A stretch of 64,000 nt of DNA from Virgibacillus_O sediminis (GTDB lineage Bacteria > Bacillota > Bacilli > Bacillales > Amphibacillaceae), in the NCBI RefSeq assembly GCF_042643265.1, contig NZ_JBHRRZ010000040.1:124001-188000 (forward strand), read 5' to 3'. The notes beneath the pieces were generated by a model that was not told the DNA's origin, searched no databases, and was given only the letters and a program-made list of their open reading frames with translations. The translations under genes and the position numbers were made by a program. This document shows, one piece after another, positions 7,655 to 16,011 of this stretch (position 1 is its first letter; each line of letters opens with the position of its first letter).

Positions 7655-8973
7655 ATACGGTAATCTACTCCTCTATAGGGGTTTATTTGTTCCTTCTGCC
7701 TATTTTCCTCTTCTTTTGCCAGTGGTTTGAAAGAAACTGAATCAAGCTGATATTCAACACCTGCCAGACCGCTCTTCAATATAGGCCGGAGCGCCTCAGT
7801 TAAGTTTTCCAGCTGTTCATAATTATCGTTGTAGACAACCATCAACAGCCTCCTCTTTTGGATATGTATATCAATCATGGTCTGCTTTAAATGTTCCAAT
7901 TCTAGTTGAAAGAGAACTCTGCAATGGTCAGGGTCTATCTCGCCATCCTTTTTCCTCCTTCCCTCAAAATGAAGGTTTATATCATTCTTTAATCCCAGTT
8001 TTTCCGCCGGTACTTGCAGTTGGGAATGGATAAAAGGGCCATTTTCTACTACAGACTCCAGTTGCATACCAGTAATGTAGTGCAGAAGCTGTTGCAGACT
8101 ATCCTTCCTCATGCCGGTATTTTGGCCGCTTTGCTGTATGGACAATAGCATCGATTTAATTGATTCCGTATCCCTGCCCTGGGCCAGTGAATATTCATAA
8201 TCCAGCCCAATAGCTTTTATGGTTTGCTGTAGATGGCTGATGAACTGTTCTTTAATGGCAGCAGAAAGAAAAGGTTTCCCTGTATCTGGTGATGGATTGA
8301 TGTTATGCGATAGCTCCCGCCCGGTTAGAGAAGGTTGGTTTACCTGCCGGGATCCTTTAGTGGCACTCCCTGTCAAATGACTTAGAGCCAGGTAAAGTTG
8401 TCGCAAACTTTTTTCCTCTCCAATTTCGCGTAATACGGACTGCAAGAGACTGTTTAAGCTGCCCTGTGTTCTTTTACCGAGCAAAGCAGAGAACACTGCT
8501 TCACTGACAGGAATGCCCTTTTCCAGCATTCCCCGAAGGACTTCCGCTGCCTTCGGGGAACCATTTGCTTTATCCAACAGAGAAAGCGCTTCTTTCAGCT
8601 GGCTTTCCGTAAATGGGATTCTCTTATGTATCATACTAGCTAGGAAGTCTACGGCCTGATTGGATGCTTTTACCCCCATTTTGTTCAGTAAAGACAAGGT
8701 ATTAGCCTTTTCATCCCTTCCCAGCCTGTCCCCTATAACTTTAAAATGGATATGTTCTTCTGCTGCCTTTACTTGGAAATGATAGCTTGCTCCTAATGTC
8801 AGTGGTATTTCCAATTGTGCAACCACCGACTGTTTTCCCAATTGAATTTGGGCCATCTGGTTGGGAATCAATTGGCGGACCTGGCCGCGGACTATCTGAC
8901 CGGTTCTGAGATTCTTCAGCGGGTTTTCCACTGCATGGGGGGAACTGACCAGGTTTGTCTGATGGATATTCAA
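7651..8973 (-). CDS. ylqG: YlqG-like protein, flagellar hook-length-control-like
   Basis: 440 residues of uncertain function. The N-terminal 70 residues form a beta-rich stretch (GQIVRGQVRQLIPNQMAQIQLG), the middle is polar and low in conservation, and the C-terminal 100 residues (VLFQLELEHLKQTMIDIHI ... LLMVVYNDNYEQLENLTEALRPIL) resemble the C-terminal domain of FliK-type hook-length regulators. No signal peptide or membrane segment is seen. It is coupled to the FlhB-like gene by an ATGA overlap, pairing two flagellar-export-like proteins outside any flagellar operon. It follows rnhB by 18 bases, as in B. subtilis. Confidence 0.8.
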   Translation of the reverse strand: MNIHQTNLVSSPHAVENPLKNLRTGQIVRGQVRQLIPNQMAQIQLGKQSVVAQLEIPLTLGASYHFQVKAAEEHIHFKVIGDRLGRDEKANTLSLLNKMGVKASNQAVDFLASMIHKRIPFTESQLKEALSLLDKANGSPKAAEVLRGMLEKGIPVSEAVFSALLGKRTQGSLNSLLQSVLREIGEEKSLRQLYLALSHLTGSATKGSRQVNQPSLTGRELSHNINPSPDTGKPFLSAAIKEQFISHLQQTIKAIGLDYEYSLAQGRDTESIKSMLLSIQQSGQNTGMRKDSLQQLLHYITGMQLESVVENGPFIHSQLQVPAEKLGLKNDINLHFEGRRKKDGEIDPDHCRVLFQLELEHLKQTMIDIHIQKRRLLMVVYNDNYEQLENLTEALRPILKSGLAGVEYQLDSVSFKPLAKEEENRQKEQINPYRGVDYRI

Positions 8974-8991
8974 TCGGCTGACCTCCTTGTT

Positions 8992-9762
8992 TTATTCTAT
9001 AACATTTCTAACGGGGGCAAAGGATTTTCGATGATAGGGAGAACTGCCGTTCCGTCTCAGGCTTTCCATATGGCTCTTGGTCCCATATCCCATATTGGAG
9101 GCGAAGTCATACATCGGATATTCCTGATGAAGCTCTTTCATCCTTTCATCTCTTGTCACTTTTGCTAGTATACTGGCAGCTGCAATGGAGATACTTTTGC
9201 TATCCCCTTTAATGATGGATTCTGAACTGCAGGGCAGACCGTCTAACTCTAATGCATCGATTAAAAGATGATCAGGTTTTGGGTCAAGTTTGGATACCGC
9301 TTCAAGCATGGCCTGCTTTCCTGCTTCGTGGATATTAATTTCATCGATTCTTTCGTTATTGATAATAGAAATGCCATAACTTACTGCCTGTTCTTTGATC
9401 ATCCCGCAAAACCGTTTTCTCGATGTTTCGCTTAATTGCTTGGAATCATTCAATCCAAGCAATTTAAAATCCGCTGGGAGAATTACGGCTGCCGCCACAA
9501 CCGGACCAGCAAGAGGGCCTCTTCCGGCTTCATCGATTCCTGCTATGTACGTTTTTCCAGCCAGGCGAGCCTCTCTTTCAAATATTCCCATCTCACGAAA
9601 GTTATCCTCCAGCTGTTTCTTCATCCTTTTTTCTTTCTCATAGGCCTTCACCAGGCTTTGAACACCTTTTCTTTCATCTTTTTTGAGTTCATTGACATCC
9701 TGCTCATCCAACTCTCCACTCTTTAATAACTCCTTCAATACACGTATCGGTTGTTTCTCCAT
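8992..9762 (-). CDS. rnhB: Ribonuclease HII
   Basis: Removes ribonucleotides from DNA and the RNA strand of RNA-DNA hybrids. 256 residues, matching B. subtilis RnhB. The active-site motif GIDEAGRGPLAGP supplies Asp77 and Glu78, with Asp169 in DHLLIDA and the GDSKSISIAAASILAKVTRD motif further on. The reading frame extends upstream to 9834, but that extension runs through the rbgA terminator, so I set the start at ATG 9762 (AGGTG four bases upstream). The N-terminal 60 residues are helical and specific to Firmicutes. Confidence 0.95.
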   Translation of the reverse strand: MEKQPIRVLKELLKSGELDEQDVNELKKDERKGVQSLVKAYEKEKRMKKQLEDNFREMGIFEREARLAGKTYIAGIDEAGRGPLAGPVVAAAVILPADFKLLGLNDSKQLSETSRKRFCGMIKEQAVSYGISIINNERIDEINIHEAGKQAMLEAVSKLDPKPDHLLIDALELDGLPCSSESIIKGDSKSISIAAASILAKVTRDERMKELHQEYPMYDFASNMGYGTKSHMESLRRNGSSPYHRKSFAPVRNVIE

Positions 9763-9808
9763 ATCGCACCTGTCTTTCTCTATATCGGTTGATTTATATG
9801 TATAATCA

Positions 9809-9848
9809 AGAAAAATAAAACAGGCACCCATCAAAGATGCATGCCTGC
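9809..9848 (-). terminator. Terminator after rbgA
   Basis: A 12-position stem with one mismatch (arms 9836-9847 and 9821-9832, CAGGCATGCATC against GATGGGTGCCTG), triloop, then TTTTATTTTT on the minus strand. It ends the rplS-side transcript before rnhB. Confidence 0.75.
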
Positions 9849-9852
9849 AAGT

Positions 9853-10695
9853 TTATACGGTTTCCAATGTTACTCTTCCGAGCCTGCCCGTCCGGAGGTC
9901 TCTCAGCACAATGTCCGCCACTTTATCAAAATTCACATTGCCGCCGCTTTCCAGGGCACCCCTCTGCCTGCCGATAGAGGTAAAGATCTCCCACATATCC
10001 TCCATGTCCTCTTCGATCTGATACCTTTCCTGAAGTGAACCGGGATAGGAGTCCTGCATATAATTTATAACAAAAGCAGTGATATCCTGAAGGGAAAGCA
10101 ACTGATCCTTGATCGTCCCGATAGCGGCAAGCCGATAACCTACCTGTTCATCTTCAAACTTCGTCCACAGAATTCCCGGGGTGTCAAGCAGCTCAAAATC
10201 CTTTTTGACTTTAATCCATAGCTGCTGTTTAGTAACTCCAGGCTTATCCCCTGTTTTTGCAATTTTTTTCTTTGCCAGCCGGTTGATCAGCGTTGATTTT
10301 CCCACGTTGGGAATCCCCACAATCATGGCCCTGGCTGGCCGGGGCTGAATACCTTTTCTCTTCAGTTTTTCCATTTTTTCCTGGCCCATTTCCTTCGCCA
10401 GCTGTATTACTCGCTGAACGTCGGCTTTTTGATTGACATCTACCGCGATAGCGGGTATGCCTTGACTCTCGAAGCTGGCAATCCACCGATCTGTCTGCTG
10501 AGGGTCCGCCAGATCTTTTTTCATCATTATTATCATCTTCGGTTTATTTTGCAGTACTTGCTGCAGCATTGGATTCTGTGAAGACAATGGAGTTCTGGCG
10601 TCAACCAGCTCCATTACAAAATCAACGAGTTTTAATTTTTCTTCCACTTCCCGCCTGGCTTTTGCCATATGGCCAGGAAACCATTGTATAGCCAT
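9853..10695 (-). CDS. rbgA: Ribosome biogenesis GTPase RbgA (YlqF)
   Basis: Circularly permuted GTPase needed for late assembly of the 50S subunit. 280 residues. The permuted motif order is visible: G4-type MKKD at 58-61 comes before the P-loop GIPNVGKST (127-135) and G3 DTPG (171-174). A C-terminal helical ANTAR-like domain follows. It lies 8 bases after lepB. Gene order rplS-(lepB)-rbgA-rnhB is the usual one in Bacillaceae. Confidence 0.96.
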   Translation of the reverse strand: MAIQWFPGHMAKARREVEEKLKLVDFVMELVDARTPLSSQNPMLQQVLQNKPKMIIMMKKDLADPQQTDRWIASFESQGIPAIAVDVNQKADVQRVIQLAKEMGQEKMEKLKRKGIQPRPARAMIVGIPNVGKSTLINRLAKKKIAKTGDKPGVTKQQLWIKVKKDFELLDTPGILWTKFEDEQVGYRLAAIGTIKDQLLSLQDITAFVINYMQDSYPGSLQERYQIEEDMEDMWEIFTSIGRQRGALESGGNVNFDKVADIVLRDLRTGRLGRVTLETV

Positions 10696-10703
10696 GTTTC
10701 ACC

Positions 10704-11261
10704 CTACTCTCCGACTAGTTGTATTCGCTCCGGAGGCCAATAGATCAAGCTTGCTTCGCCGACGATTTCCTCCATGGGAATTACTCCGAGCATGCGGCTG
10801 TCAGTAGAATTGCCTCGGTTGTCCCCTAAAACGAATAAATGGCCTTCCGGGACAGTTTCATGATTACCTGGGAGGTTTTCCAAGGTAAAGTCGGTTGTAT
10901 GCTGCTGATACCCTTTCCCTTCCATGAACGGTTCCTCTACTGGCTCTCCATCTATATATAATACATTGTCCTCGTATGCGACATGTTCCCCCGGCAGCCC
11001 GATGACACGCTTGATGAAATCCTGCTGGGCTGAGGCATGGAATACTACAATATCAAACCGTTCTGGTTCGCTCACCTGGTAAATAAATTTATTGACGATC
11101 ATTTGATCCCCATTCTCCAATGTTGGCAGCATGGATGGTCCATCTACCACGATCGGGGCAAAGAAGAACATCCGAACTATAAATGCCAGACCGAATGCTA
11201 TCAGTAATGCCTTTACCCAGTCAAACCAGTCGCTCTTCCCATTCTTTTCTTTGTTTGCCAT
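10704..11261 (-). CDS. lepB: Signal peptidase I
   Basis: Membrane-anchored serine protease that cleaves Sec and Tat signal peptides on the outer face of the membrane. 185 residues with a single N-terminal membrane segment (about 15-36). The Ser-Lys dyad is Ser43 in DGPSMLPTL and Lys84 in DFIKRVIGLPGE; GDNRGNSTDSR is the C-terminal box. ATG 11261 has a CCGGAGGGGAA site. B. subtilis does not have this gene between rplS and ylqF, but some related genera do, from memory. The organism may carry further paralogues elsewhere. Confidence 0.95.
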   Translation of the reverse strand: MANKEKNGKSDWFDWVKALLIAFGLAFIVRMFFFAPIVVDGPSMLPTLENGDQMIVNKFIYQVSEPERFDIVVFHASAQQDFIKRVIGLPGEHVAYEDNVLYIDGEPVEEPFMEGKGYQQHTTDFTLENLPGNHETVPEGHLFVLGDNRGNSTDSRMLGVIPMEEIVGEASLIYWPPERIQLVGE

Positions 11262-11347
11262 GTGTTCCCCTCCGGCACCTGCATATTCTCTCTCTCATAT
11301 ATTGTAATCCAGCAATCTGTCTTCATTCAACTTTTTTCATTCTGTCT

Positions 11348-11393
11348 AAGTATACAAAAAGGAGCTTGTGCATATGTATGAACAAGCTCCTTC
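11348..11393 (-). terminator. Terminator of rplS
   Basis: Perfect 11-bp stem (arms 11382-11392 and 11359-11369, AAGGAGCTTGT with its complement), 12-base loop, then TTTTTG. It lies between rplS and lepB. Confidence 0.85.
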
Positions 11394-11423
11394 CCTTCCG
11401 CAATTTTTATCAAATTACATGGA

Positions 11424-11768
11424 TTAGCGACGTTCTTTAATACGAGCTGCTTTTCCGCGAAGATTACGCAGATAGTACAGTTTCGCACGACGTACACGAC
11501 CACGGCGGGTTACTTCAATCTTATCAATCCGAGGCGAGTGCAATGGGAAAGTACGCTCCACACCAACACCGTAAGAAATTTTTCTCACTGTGAATGTTTC
11601 ACTGATCCCACCGTTCTGGCGTTTGATGACAACACCTTCAAACACCTGGATACGTTCGCGGGTACCCTCTACAACTTTCACGTGAACCTTCAAGGTATCA
11701 CCAGGACGAAAGTCAGGATGGTCCGTACGAAGCTGATCTTTTGTGATGTCTGCAATAAGATTTTGCAT
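11424..11768 (-). CDS. rplS: 50S ribosomal protein L19
   Basis: Ribosomal protein at the interface of the subunits. 114 residues, the normal length, starting MQNLIADITKDQLRTDHPDF and containing FRPGDTLKVHVKVVEGTRERIQVFEGVVI and the basic C-terminal RRAKLYYLRNLRGKAARIKE. ATG 11768 has GGAAGGAGTG at correct spacing; the longer frame opening at 11798 covers the leader and is rejected. It has its own promoter, leader and terminator. Confidence 0.98.
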   Translation of the reverse strand: MQNLIADITKDQLRTDHPDFRPGDTLKVHVKVVEGTRERIQVFEGVVIKRQNGGISETFTVRKISYGVGVERTFPLHSPRIDKIEVTRRGRVRRAKLYYLRNLRGKAARIKERR

Positions 11769-11857
11769 TTGTTTCACTCCTTCCAAACCAATGCTCATGC
11801 TTCTCTAGGGAACAGCGGAACATCGTTTATACGGCTCAGGAACCTTGCCTAAGCACA
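11769..11857 (-). ncRNA. Possible L19 leader (autoregulatory mRNA element)
   Basis: About 90 bases of transcribed leader lie between the mapped-by-eye promoter and rplS. Firmicutes rplS genes commonly carry a structured L19 leader in this place. The sequence just upstream of the ribosome-binding site (TGTTCCCTAGAGAAGCATGA) is the kind of segment expected, but I could not test it against the family model. Confidence 0.4.
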
Positions 11858-11863
11858 ACAATT

Positions 11864-11892
11864 AATATACCATAATCAAACAGGAAGTTCAA
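11864..11892 (-). promoter_or_regulatory. Promoter of rplS
   Basis: -35 TTGAAC (11887-11892), 17-base spacer, -10 TATATT (11864-11869) with an extended TGG just upstream. Confidence 0.7.
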
Positions 11893-11925
11893 CTGCTTCC
11901 CATTATAAAAATTAGCAAGCAATGT

Positions 11926-12663
11926 TTATACTTCTTCTCTTTTGATTTCCTCCAACAGCAGCTTATCCTCTTTAGATAATTCAAGCTTCCCAAGCAGATC
12001 TTTTCTGCGTCTGTAGGTTCTTCTCAATGACTCCTTTTTCCTCCAGGAAGCGATCTTTGCATGGTCTCCCGACATAAGAATATCCGGCACTTTCATCCCT
12101 CGGAAATCTGCTGGCCTTGTGTATTGTGGATGTTCCAGCAGTCCGGTGGAAAAGGAGTCCTCGGGTGCAGAAGCATTATTGCCGAGCACATCCGGAAGCA
12201 GCCGGACGACACTATCGACAATTACCATGGCACCTAGTTCTCCTCCGGTGAGTACATAATCGCCGATAGATATCTCATCTGTGACAAGATGTTTACGAAT
12301 TCTTTCATCATATCCTTCATAATGTCCACAAATGATGACCAGATGTTCTTCCGCAGCCAACTCCTCTGCTTTCGTTTGACTGTATGGTTCTCCTTGAGGG
12401 CACATGAGCACCACCCGAGGTTTTGTGCCGCTTTCTCTAGTGACATCCTCCACAGCATCGAACACCGGTTGCGGAGTCAGTACCATTCCAGCGCCTCCAC
12501 CATATGGGTAGTCATCAACTTTTTGGTGTTTATTTGTCGTATAGTCCCGAAAGTTCACCAGATTATATTGATACTTTCCCTTTTCATGTGCCCTTTTAAG
12601 AATGGAAGAATCAAATACACCGGAAATCATCTCAGGAAAAAGGGTCAAAATATCGATTTGCAT
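11926..12663 (-). CDS. trmD: tRNA (guanine37-N1)-methyltransferase
   Basis: SPOUT-class, trefoil-knot methyltransferase that methylates G37 in tRNA to prevent frameshifting. 245 residues. Landmarks are MQIDILTLFPEMI at the start, PYGGGAGMVL, the knot region CGHYEGYDERI and DYVLTGGELGAM, and LLEHPQYTRP. The start overlaps the rimM stop by one base (TGATG). It ends the rpsP-khpA-ylqD-rimM-trmD operon; rplS downstream has a separate promoter. Confidence 0.97.
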   Translation of the reverse strand: MQIDILTLFPEMISGVFDSSILKRAHEKGKYQYNLVNFRDYTTNKHQKVDDYPYGGGAGMVLTPQPVFDAVEDVTRESGTKPRVVLMCPQGEPYSQTKAEELAAEEHLVIICGHYEGYDERIRKHLVTDEISIGDYVLTGGELGAMVIVDSVVRLLPDVLGNNASAPEDSFSTGLLEHPQYTRPADFRGMKVPDILMSGDHAKIASWRKKESLRRTYRRRKDLLGKLELSKEDKLLLEEIKREEV

Positions 12664-13178
12664 CAGTCCAGCAGTCCTTCCATTGGCTCGATAGTCACTT
12701 TCTTCGCTTCCACGTCCACATCCTTGACGACTTCTTCAATATATGGCAGAAGGATTTCTTTCCCTTTCGGTTGTTTCACAACCCAAACGTCATTTGCCCC
12801 TGGTGAGAGAATTTCCTTAATGACCCCGAGCATATCACCTGAACTGGTGTAGACTTCACAGCCGATAATTTCATGGTAGTAAAATTCGTTTTCTTCCAGC
12901 TCTGTCAGCTGATCCTCCGAAATCTTGAGGTTCTTGCCTTTGAATTGCTCCACATCATTTATATTTTCATAACCCTCAAACCGTATGAGGTCAAATCCCT
13001 TATGTTGGCGATGGGCAGCAATTGTCAATACTTGGGGCTGAGCATCGTTTTCATCTGCAATGTATACTTTCTTCCCTGTATCAAACCTGTCTTCAAAGTC
13101 ACTGATGCGCAAAACTTTCACATCACCGCGAATACCATGTGTATTTACAATCTTTCCGATCTTAAACATATTAGCCAT
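12663..13178 (-). CDS. rimM: 16S rRNA processing protein RimM
   Basis: 30S maturation factor that binds S19 and helps to form the 16S head. 171 residues. The N-terminal beta-barrel (FKIGKIVNTHGIRGDVKVL) is followed by a PRC-barrel domain (EIIGCEVYTSSGDMLGVIKEIL ... LLPYIEEVVKDVDV). Its stop overlaps the trmD start. Confidence 0.96.
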   Translation of the reverse strand: MANMFKIGKIVNTHGIRGDVKVLRISDFEDRFDTGKKVYIADENDAQPQVLTIAAHRQHKGFDLIRFEGYENINDVEQFKGKNLKISEDQLTELEENEFYYHEIIGCEVYTSSGDMLGVIKEILSPGANDVWVVKQPKGKEILLPYIEEVVKDVDVEAKKVTIEPMEGLLD

Positions 13179-13189
13179 ATTATCACCTG

Positions 13190-13579
13190 CTAGTTGTCAA
13201 TTCGTTGGACGTAGCCATCCTTGATTATGATGGCCTGGTCCTGTGTAATTTCTTCCCAATGCGTTCCCACTTCCACCTCAACAAGAGCTTCAACTTCCGT
13301 CTCGGTTATTTCGCTGCCCATCTCCAGCATGTCCAGCTGGTCTATTTTAAAATCAATCATCTTCATTTTATCTTTTCTGTCATCTATTTCCTTTTGAAAA
13401 CGCTGATGTACCTCTTGCTTGGACACCCCTGGTTTATTCTGCAGCTTCCTCTGTTCAAACCTGAGCTGTTGACACTCTTGTTCAAGCCGCATTTTTGCCT
13501 TTTGAAAGTTCTCATAGATTTTCCCTTTGCTTTTCTCTGTGACAATTTGTTTGACAGGAACCTTTTTTATTATTTTCAC
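13190..13579 (-). CDS. ylqD: YlqD family protein
   Basis: 129 residues, highly charged, with a central predicted coiled coil (about 25-85, QKAKMRLEQECQQLRFEQRKLQ and onwards) and a C-terminal beta-rich tail (EVEVGTHWEEITQDQAIIIKDG). Function unknown; the family is restricted to Bacilli and sits at this position in B. subtilis, between the KH-domain gene and rimM. No secretion signal or membrane segment. Confidence 0.9.
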   Translation of the reverse strand: MKIIKKVPVKQIVTEKSKGKIYENFQKAKMRLEQECQQLRFEQRKLQNKPGVSKQEVHQRFQKEIDDRKDKMKMIDFKIDQLDMLEMGSEITETEVEALVEVEVGTHWEEITQDQAIIIKDGYVQRIDN

Positions 13580-13628
13580 GGCATTTCCTCACTCTCACAG
13601 CATGTCTGGAGTAAACAGAAGAATTATG

Positions 13629-13668
13629 TGTAAAAGGGAAAGAGGCCAATATCCCCTTTCCCTTTACA
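13629..13668 (-). other. Stem-loop in the khpA-ylqD junction
   Basis: A 13-bp stem with one bulged A (arms 13656-13668 and 13629-13642, TGTAAAGGGAAAG with its complement) and a 13-base loop overlaps the khpA stop. No T-tract follows on the minus strand, so it is unlikely to be a full terminator; an mRNA-processing or stability element is an inference. Confidence 0.55.
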
Positions 13669-13891
13669 TAATATCCAAATAAATACGTTTGTTTCCATTG
13701 GCTTTGGCAGCATAGACAACCGTACGGATTGCCTTGGCTACCCTCCCATTTTTACCGATCACCTTACCTGCATCTTCTGGGTGAACCTGAAGATGATAGA
13801 CAACCCTTGTATCTTCTTCTCTTTCCGATACAGCGATATCCTGGGGATGATCGACCAATGGCCTTACAATCGTCTCAATTAGGGCTTTCAC
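13664..13891 (-). CDS. khpA: KH-domain RNA-binding protein KhpA (YlqC)
   Basis: 75-residue single KH domain with the GxxG loop GKNG at 46-49 (GKVIGKNGRVAKAIR). KhpA pairs with KhpB in Gram-positive bacteria and affects cell elongation and RNA stability. It lies 17 bases after rpsP, an arrangement conserved through Firmicutes. Confidence 0.95.
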   Translation of the reverse strand: MKALIETIVRPLVDHPQDIAVSEREEDTRVVYHLQVHPEDAGKVIGKNGRVAKAIRTVVYAAKANGNKRIYLDIM

Positions 13892-13908
13892 GAAATCACA
13901 CCACTTTA

Positions 13909-14178
13909 CTATTGGTTTTTCTGTTCGTGGAATTTCTTCATAATGCCTTCTTTTGAAAATAGATTGCGGACTGTATCACTTGGCTTCGCACCTTTTGTCA
14001 TCCAATCAAGTGCTTTTTCTTCATCTATTTTAACTTCAATTGGATTAACTACCGGGTTATATGTTCCGATCTGTTCAATGGAACGTCCGTCACGTGGAGC
14101 ACGTGAATCAGCAACTACAATGCGGTAGAAAGGATTTCTTTTGGAACCCATACGCTTTAAACGAATTTTTACTGCCAT
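13909..14178 (-). CDS. rpsP: 30S ribosomal protein S16
   Basis: 89 residues starting MAVKIRLKRMGSKRNPFYRIVVADSR, the family signature. ATG 14178 is preceded by GGAGGTGCAAGAC; the frame opening at 14193 includes this site and is rejected. First gene of the rpsP-khpA-ylqD-rimM-trmD operon with its own promoter just downstream of ffh. Confidence 0.98.
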   Translation of the reverse strand: MAVKIRLKRMGSKRNPFYRIVVADSRAPRDGRSIEQIGTYNPVVNPIEVKIDEEKALDWMTKGAKPSDTVRNLFSKEGIMKKFHEQKNQ

Positions 14179-14215
14179 GTCTTGCACCTCCAATAAATGT
14201 TTATCACAAGTTTAG

Positions 14216-14244
14216 ATTCTAACAGAAACTTTTCTGTCTGTAAA
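14216..14244 (-). promoter_or_regulatory. Promoter of the rpsP-trmD operon
   Basis: -35 TTTACA (14239-14244), 17-base spacer, -10 TAGAAT (14216-14221) with TGT directly upstream (extended -10), between ffh and rpsP. Confidence 0.65.
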
Positions 14245-14255
14245 GTGTTTTTCCA

Positions 14256-15599
14256 TTACATGAATGGGAAGTTCATTCCCTTGCCTTTTTTTCCTTTTTG
14301 CATGTTGGTCATCTGCTTCATCATTTTCTTCATTTCCTCAAACTGTTTCAACAGACGGTTGACTTGAGAGACAGAAGTCCCCGACCCTCTGGCAATCCGT
14401 TTTTTACGGCTGGCATTCATCAACCCTGGATCCTGGCGCTCCGCCTTGGTCATGGATTGGATGATTGCCTCTACATGAGCAATCTGCTTCTCATCAAGCT
14501 GGGCATTTTTCAGCCCTTTCATTTTATTGGCGCCCGGAATCATAGACATCAGCTCATCCAACGGCCCCATATTCTTGACTTGGCCCATCTGTTCAAGGAA
14601 ATCATCAAATGTAAAGGACATATTACGCATTTTTTCCTCGAGGTCCTTCGCCTGCTTTTCATCCACATTAGTCTGTGCCTTCTCAATTAAAGAAAGGACA
14701 TCTCCCATTCCGAGAATACGGGAAGCCATACGTTCCGGATGAAAAGGCTCCAGCTGATCCAGCTTTTCGCCCATACCGGCAAATTTGATCGGCTTGTCCG
14801 TAACAGCCTTGATGGAGAGCGCAGCACCGCCTCGTGTATCCCCATCCAACTTAGTGAGTACAACGCCGGAAATATCGAGCTGTTCATTGAAGCTTTCAGC
14901 GACATTGACAGCATCCTGGCCGGTCATGGCGTCCACTACAAGGAATATTTCCTGTGGACCGACAGCAGACTTGATTTCCTGAAGTTCATCCATAAGGTCA
15001 TTATCCACGTGCAGCCGGCCGGCAGTATCAATGATCACATAATCATGATGTTCCTCTTTTGCCTTTGCAACTGCCTGCTTCGCAATTTCTACCGGATTGG
15101 CATCCGTTCCCATCGAGAATACAGGCATCTCCAATTGATTGCCTAATGTCTCTAACTGGTTGATAGCAGCCGGGCGATACACATCCGCTGCAACCAATAG
15201 CGGGGAACGGTTATGTTTTTTCCTCAGGTGGTTGGCAAGCTTCCCGGTAGTGGTGGTCTTACCCGCACCTTGCAGTCCGGCCATCATAATAACTGTCGGC
15301 GGCCTGTCGGCGACGGCTATTTTGCTCTGTTCTCCGCCCATCAGCTCTGTAAGTTCTTCCTTCACCACTTTGATTACCTGCTGGCCAGGTGTAAGACTTT
15401 CCATTACTTCCTGACCGACAGCTCGTTCTTTGATGCGTTTGATCAAATCTTTGACGACTTTAAAGTTTACATCAGCTTCCAGCAAGGCCAGACGGACTTC
15501 CCGGGTCATTTCCTTTACATCCTGCTCTGATACCTTTCCTTTGCCTGTGATTTTTTTTATCGTTCCTTGTAATCGTTCGGCAAGTCCTTCAAAAGCCAT
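14256..15599 (-). CDS. ffh: Signal recognition particle protein Ffh
   Basis: GTPase of the SRP that delivers membrane and secretory proteins to FtsY. 447 residues: N-domain helices (1-90), G-domain with P-loop GLQGAGKTTTTGKL (about 108-121), DTAGR and TKLDGDTRGGA, then the methionine-rich M domain, ending in KKMMKQMTNMQKGKKGKGMNFPFM. It lies 13 bases after ylxM and in the ftsY-ylxM-ffh operon. Confidence 0.97.
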   Translation of the reverse strand: MAFEGLAERLQGTIKKITGKGKVSEQDVKEMTREVRLALLEADVNFKVVKDLIKRIKERAVGQEVMESLTPGQQVIKVVKEELTELMGGEQSKIAVADRPPTVIMMAGLQGAGKTTTTGKLANHLRKKHNRSPLLVAADVYRPAAINQLETLGNQLEMPVFSMGTDANPVEIAKQAVAKAKEEHHDYVIIDTAGRLHVDNDLMDELQEIKSAVGPQEIFLVVDAMTGQDAVNVAESFNEQLDISGVVLTKLDGDTRGGAALSIKAVTDKPIKFAGMGEKLDQLEPFHPERMASRILGMGDVLSLIEKAQTNVDEKQAKDLEEKMRNMSFTFDDFLEQMGQVKNMGPLDELMSMIPGANKMKGLKNAQLDEKQIAHVEAIIQSMTKAERQDPGLMNASRKKRIARGSGTSVSQVNRLLKQFEEMKKMMKQMTNMQKGKKGKGMNFPFM

Positions 15600-15612
15600 A
15601 GAAGGTGCCCCC

Positions 15613-15930
15613 CTAATCTAATTCTTGTAATTGATTGATAATCTCCCGAATATCATCATCCTGTATTCTATTTTCCAGCTTGGAAATAAGCATGGAACGC
15701 TTATTGAACTTATCATAAAGATGGAGTTTATCTTCATATGTCTCCAGCATTGCTTCCGTTCTACGGATATTATCATATACAGCTTGACGGGAAACCTGGA
15801 ATAACTCGGAAATTTCGCCAAGTGAATAATCTTCCAGATAATACATCTCCATATAATTTCGCTGTTTGGGTGTAAGCAGTGCCTGATAGAAATCGAATAA
15901 ATAATTGATGCGTGTCGTCTTTTCCAGCAA
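15613..15930 (-). CDS. ylxM: YlxM family putative DNA-binding protein, SRP-associated
   Basis: 105-residue helix-turn-helix protein of sigma-70 region-4 type (LTPKQRNYMEMYYLEDYS, then LGEISELFQVSRQAVYDNIRR). The family accompanies ffh and is thought to modulate the SRP pathway; in streptococci and B. subtilis the link is genetic. Several non-ATG starts are possible. The TTG at 15930 gives an N-terminus (MLEKTTRINYLFDFYQ) that aligns with YlxM and has GGGGTGG five bases upstream; GTG 15939 is the alternative. Confidence 0.93.
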   Translation of the reverse strand: MLEKTTRINYLFDFYQALLTPKQRNYMEMYYLEDYSLGEISELFQVSRQAVYDNIRRTEAMLETYEDKLHLYDKFNKRSMLISKLENRIQDDDIREIINQLQELD

Positions 15931-16011
15931 TCCTTCCACCCCTTGTTAAGTGAATTACCTTTACATTTTCATGATAACGGAGGAATTGCAGCCTTGTCAA
16001 GCTGCCCTCCC

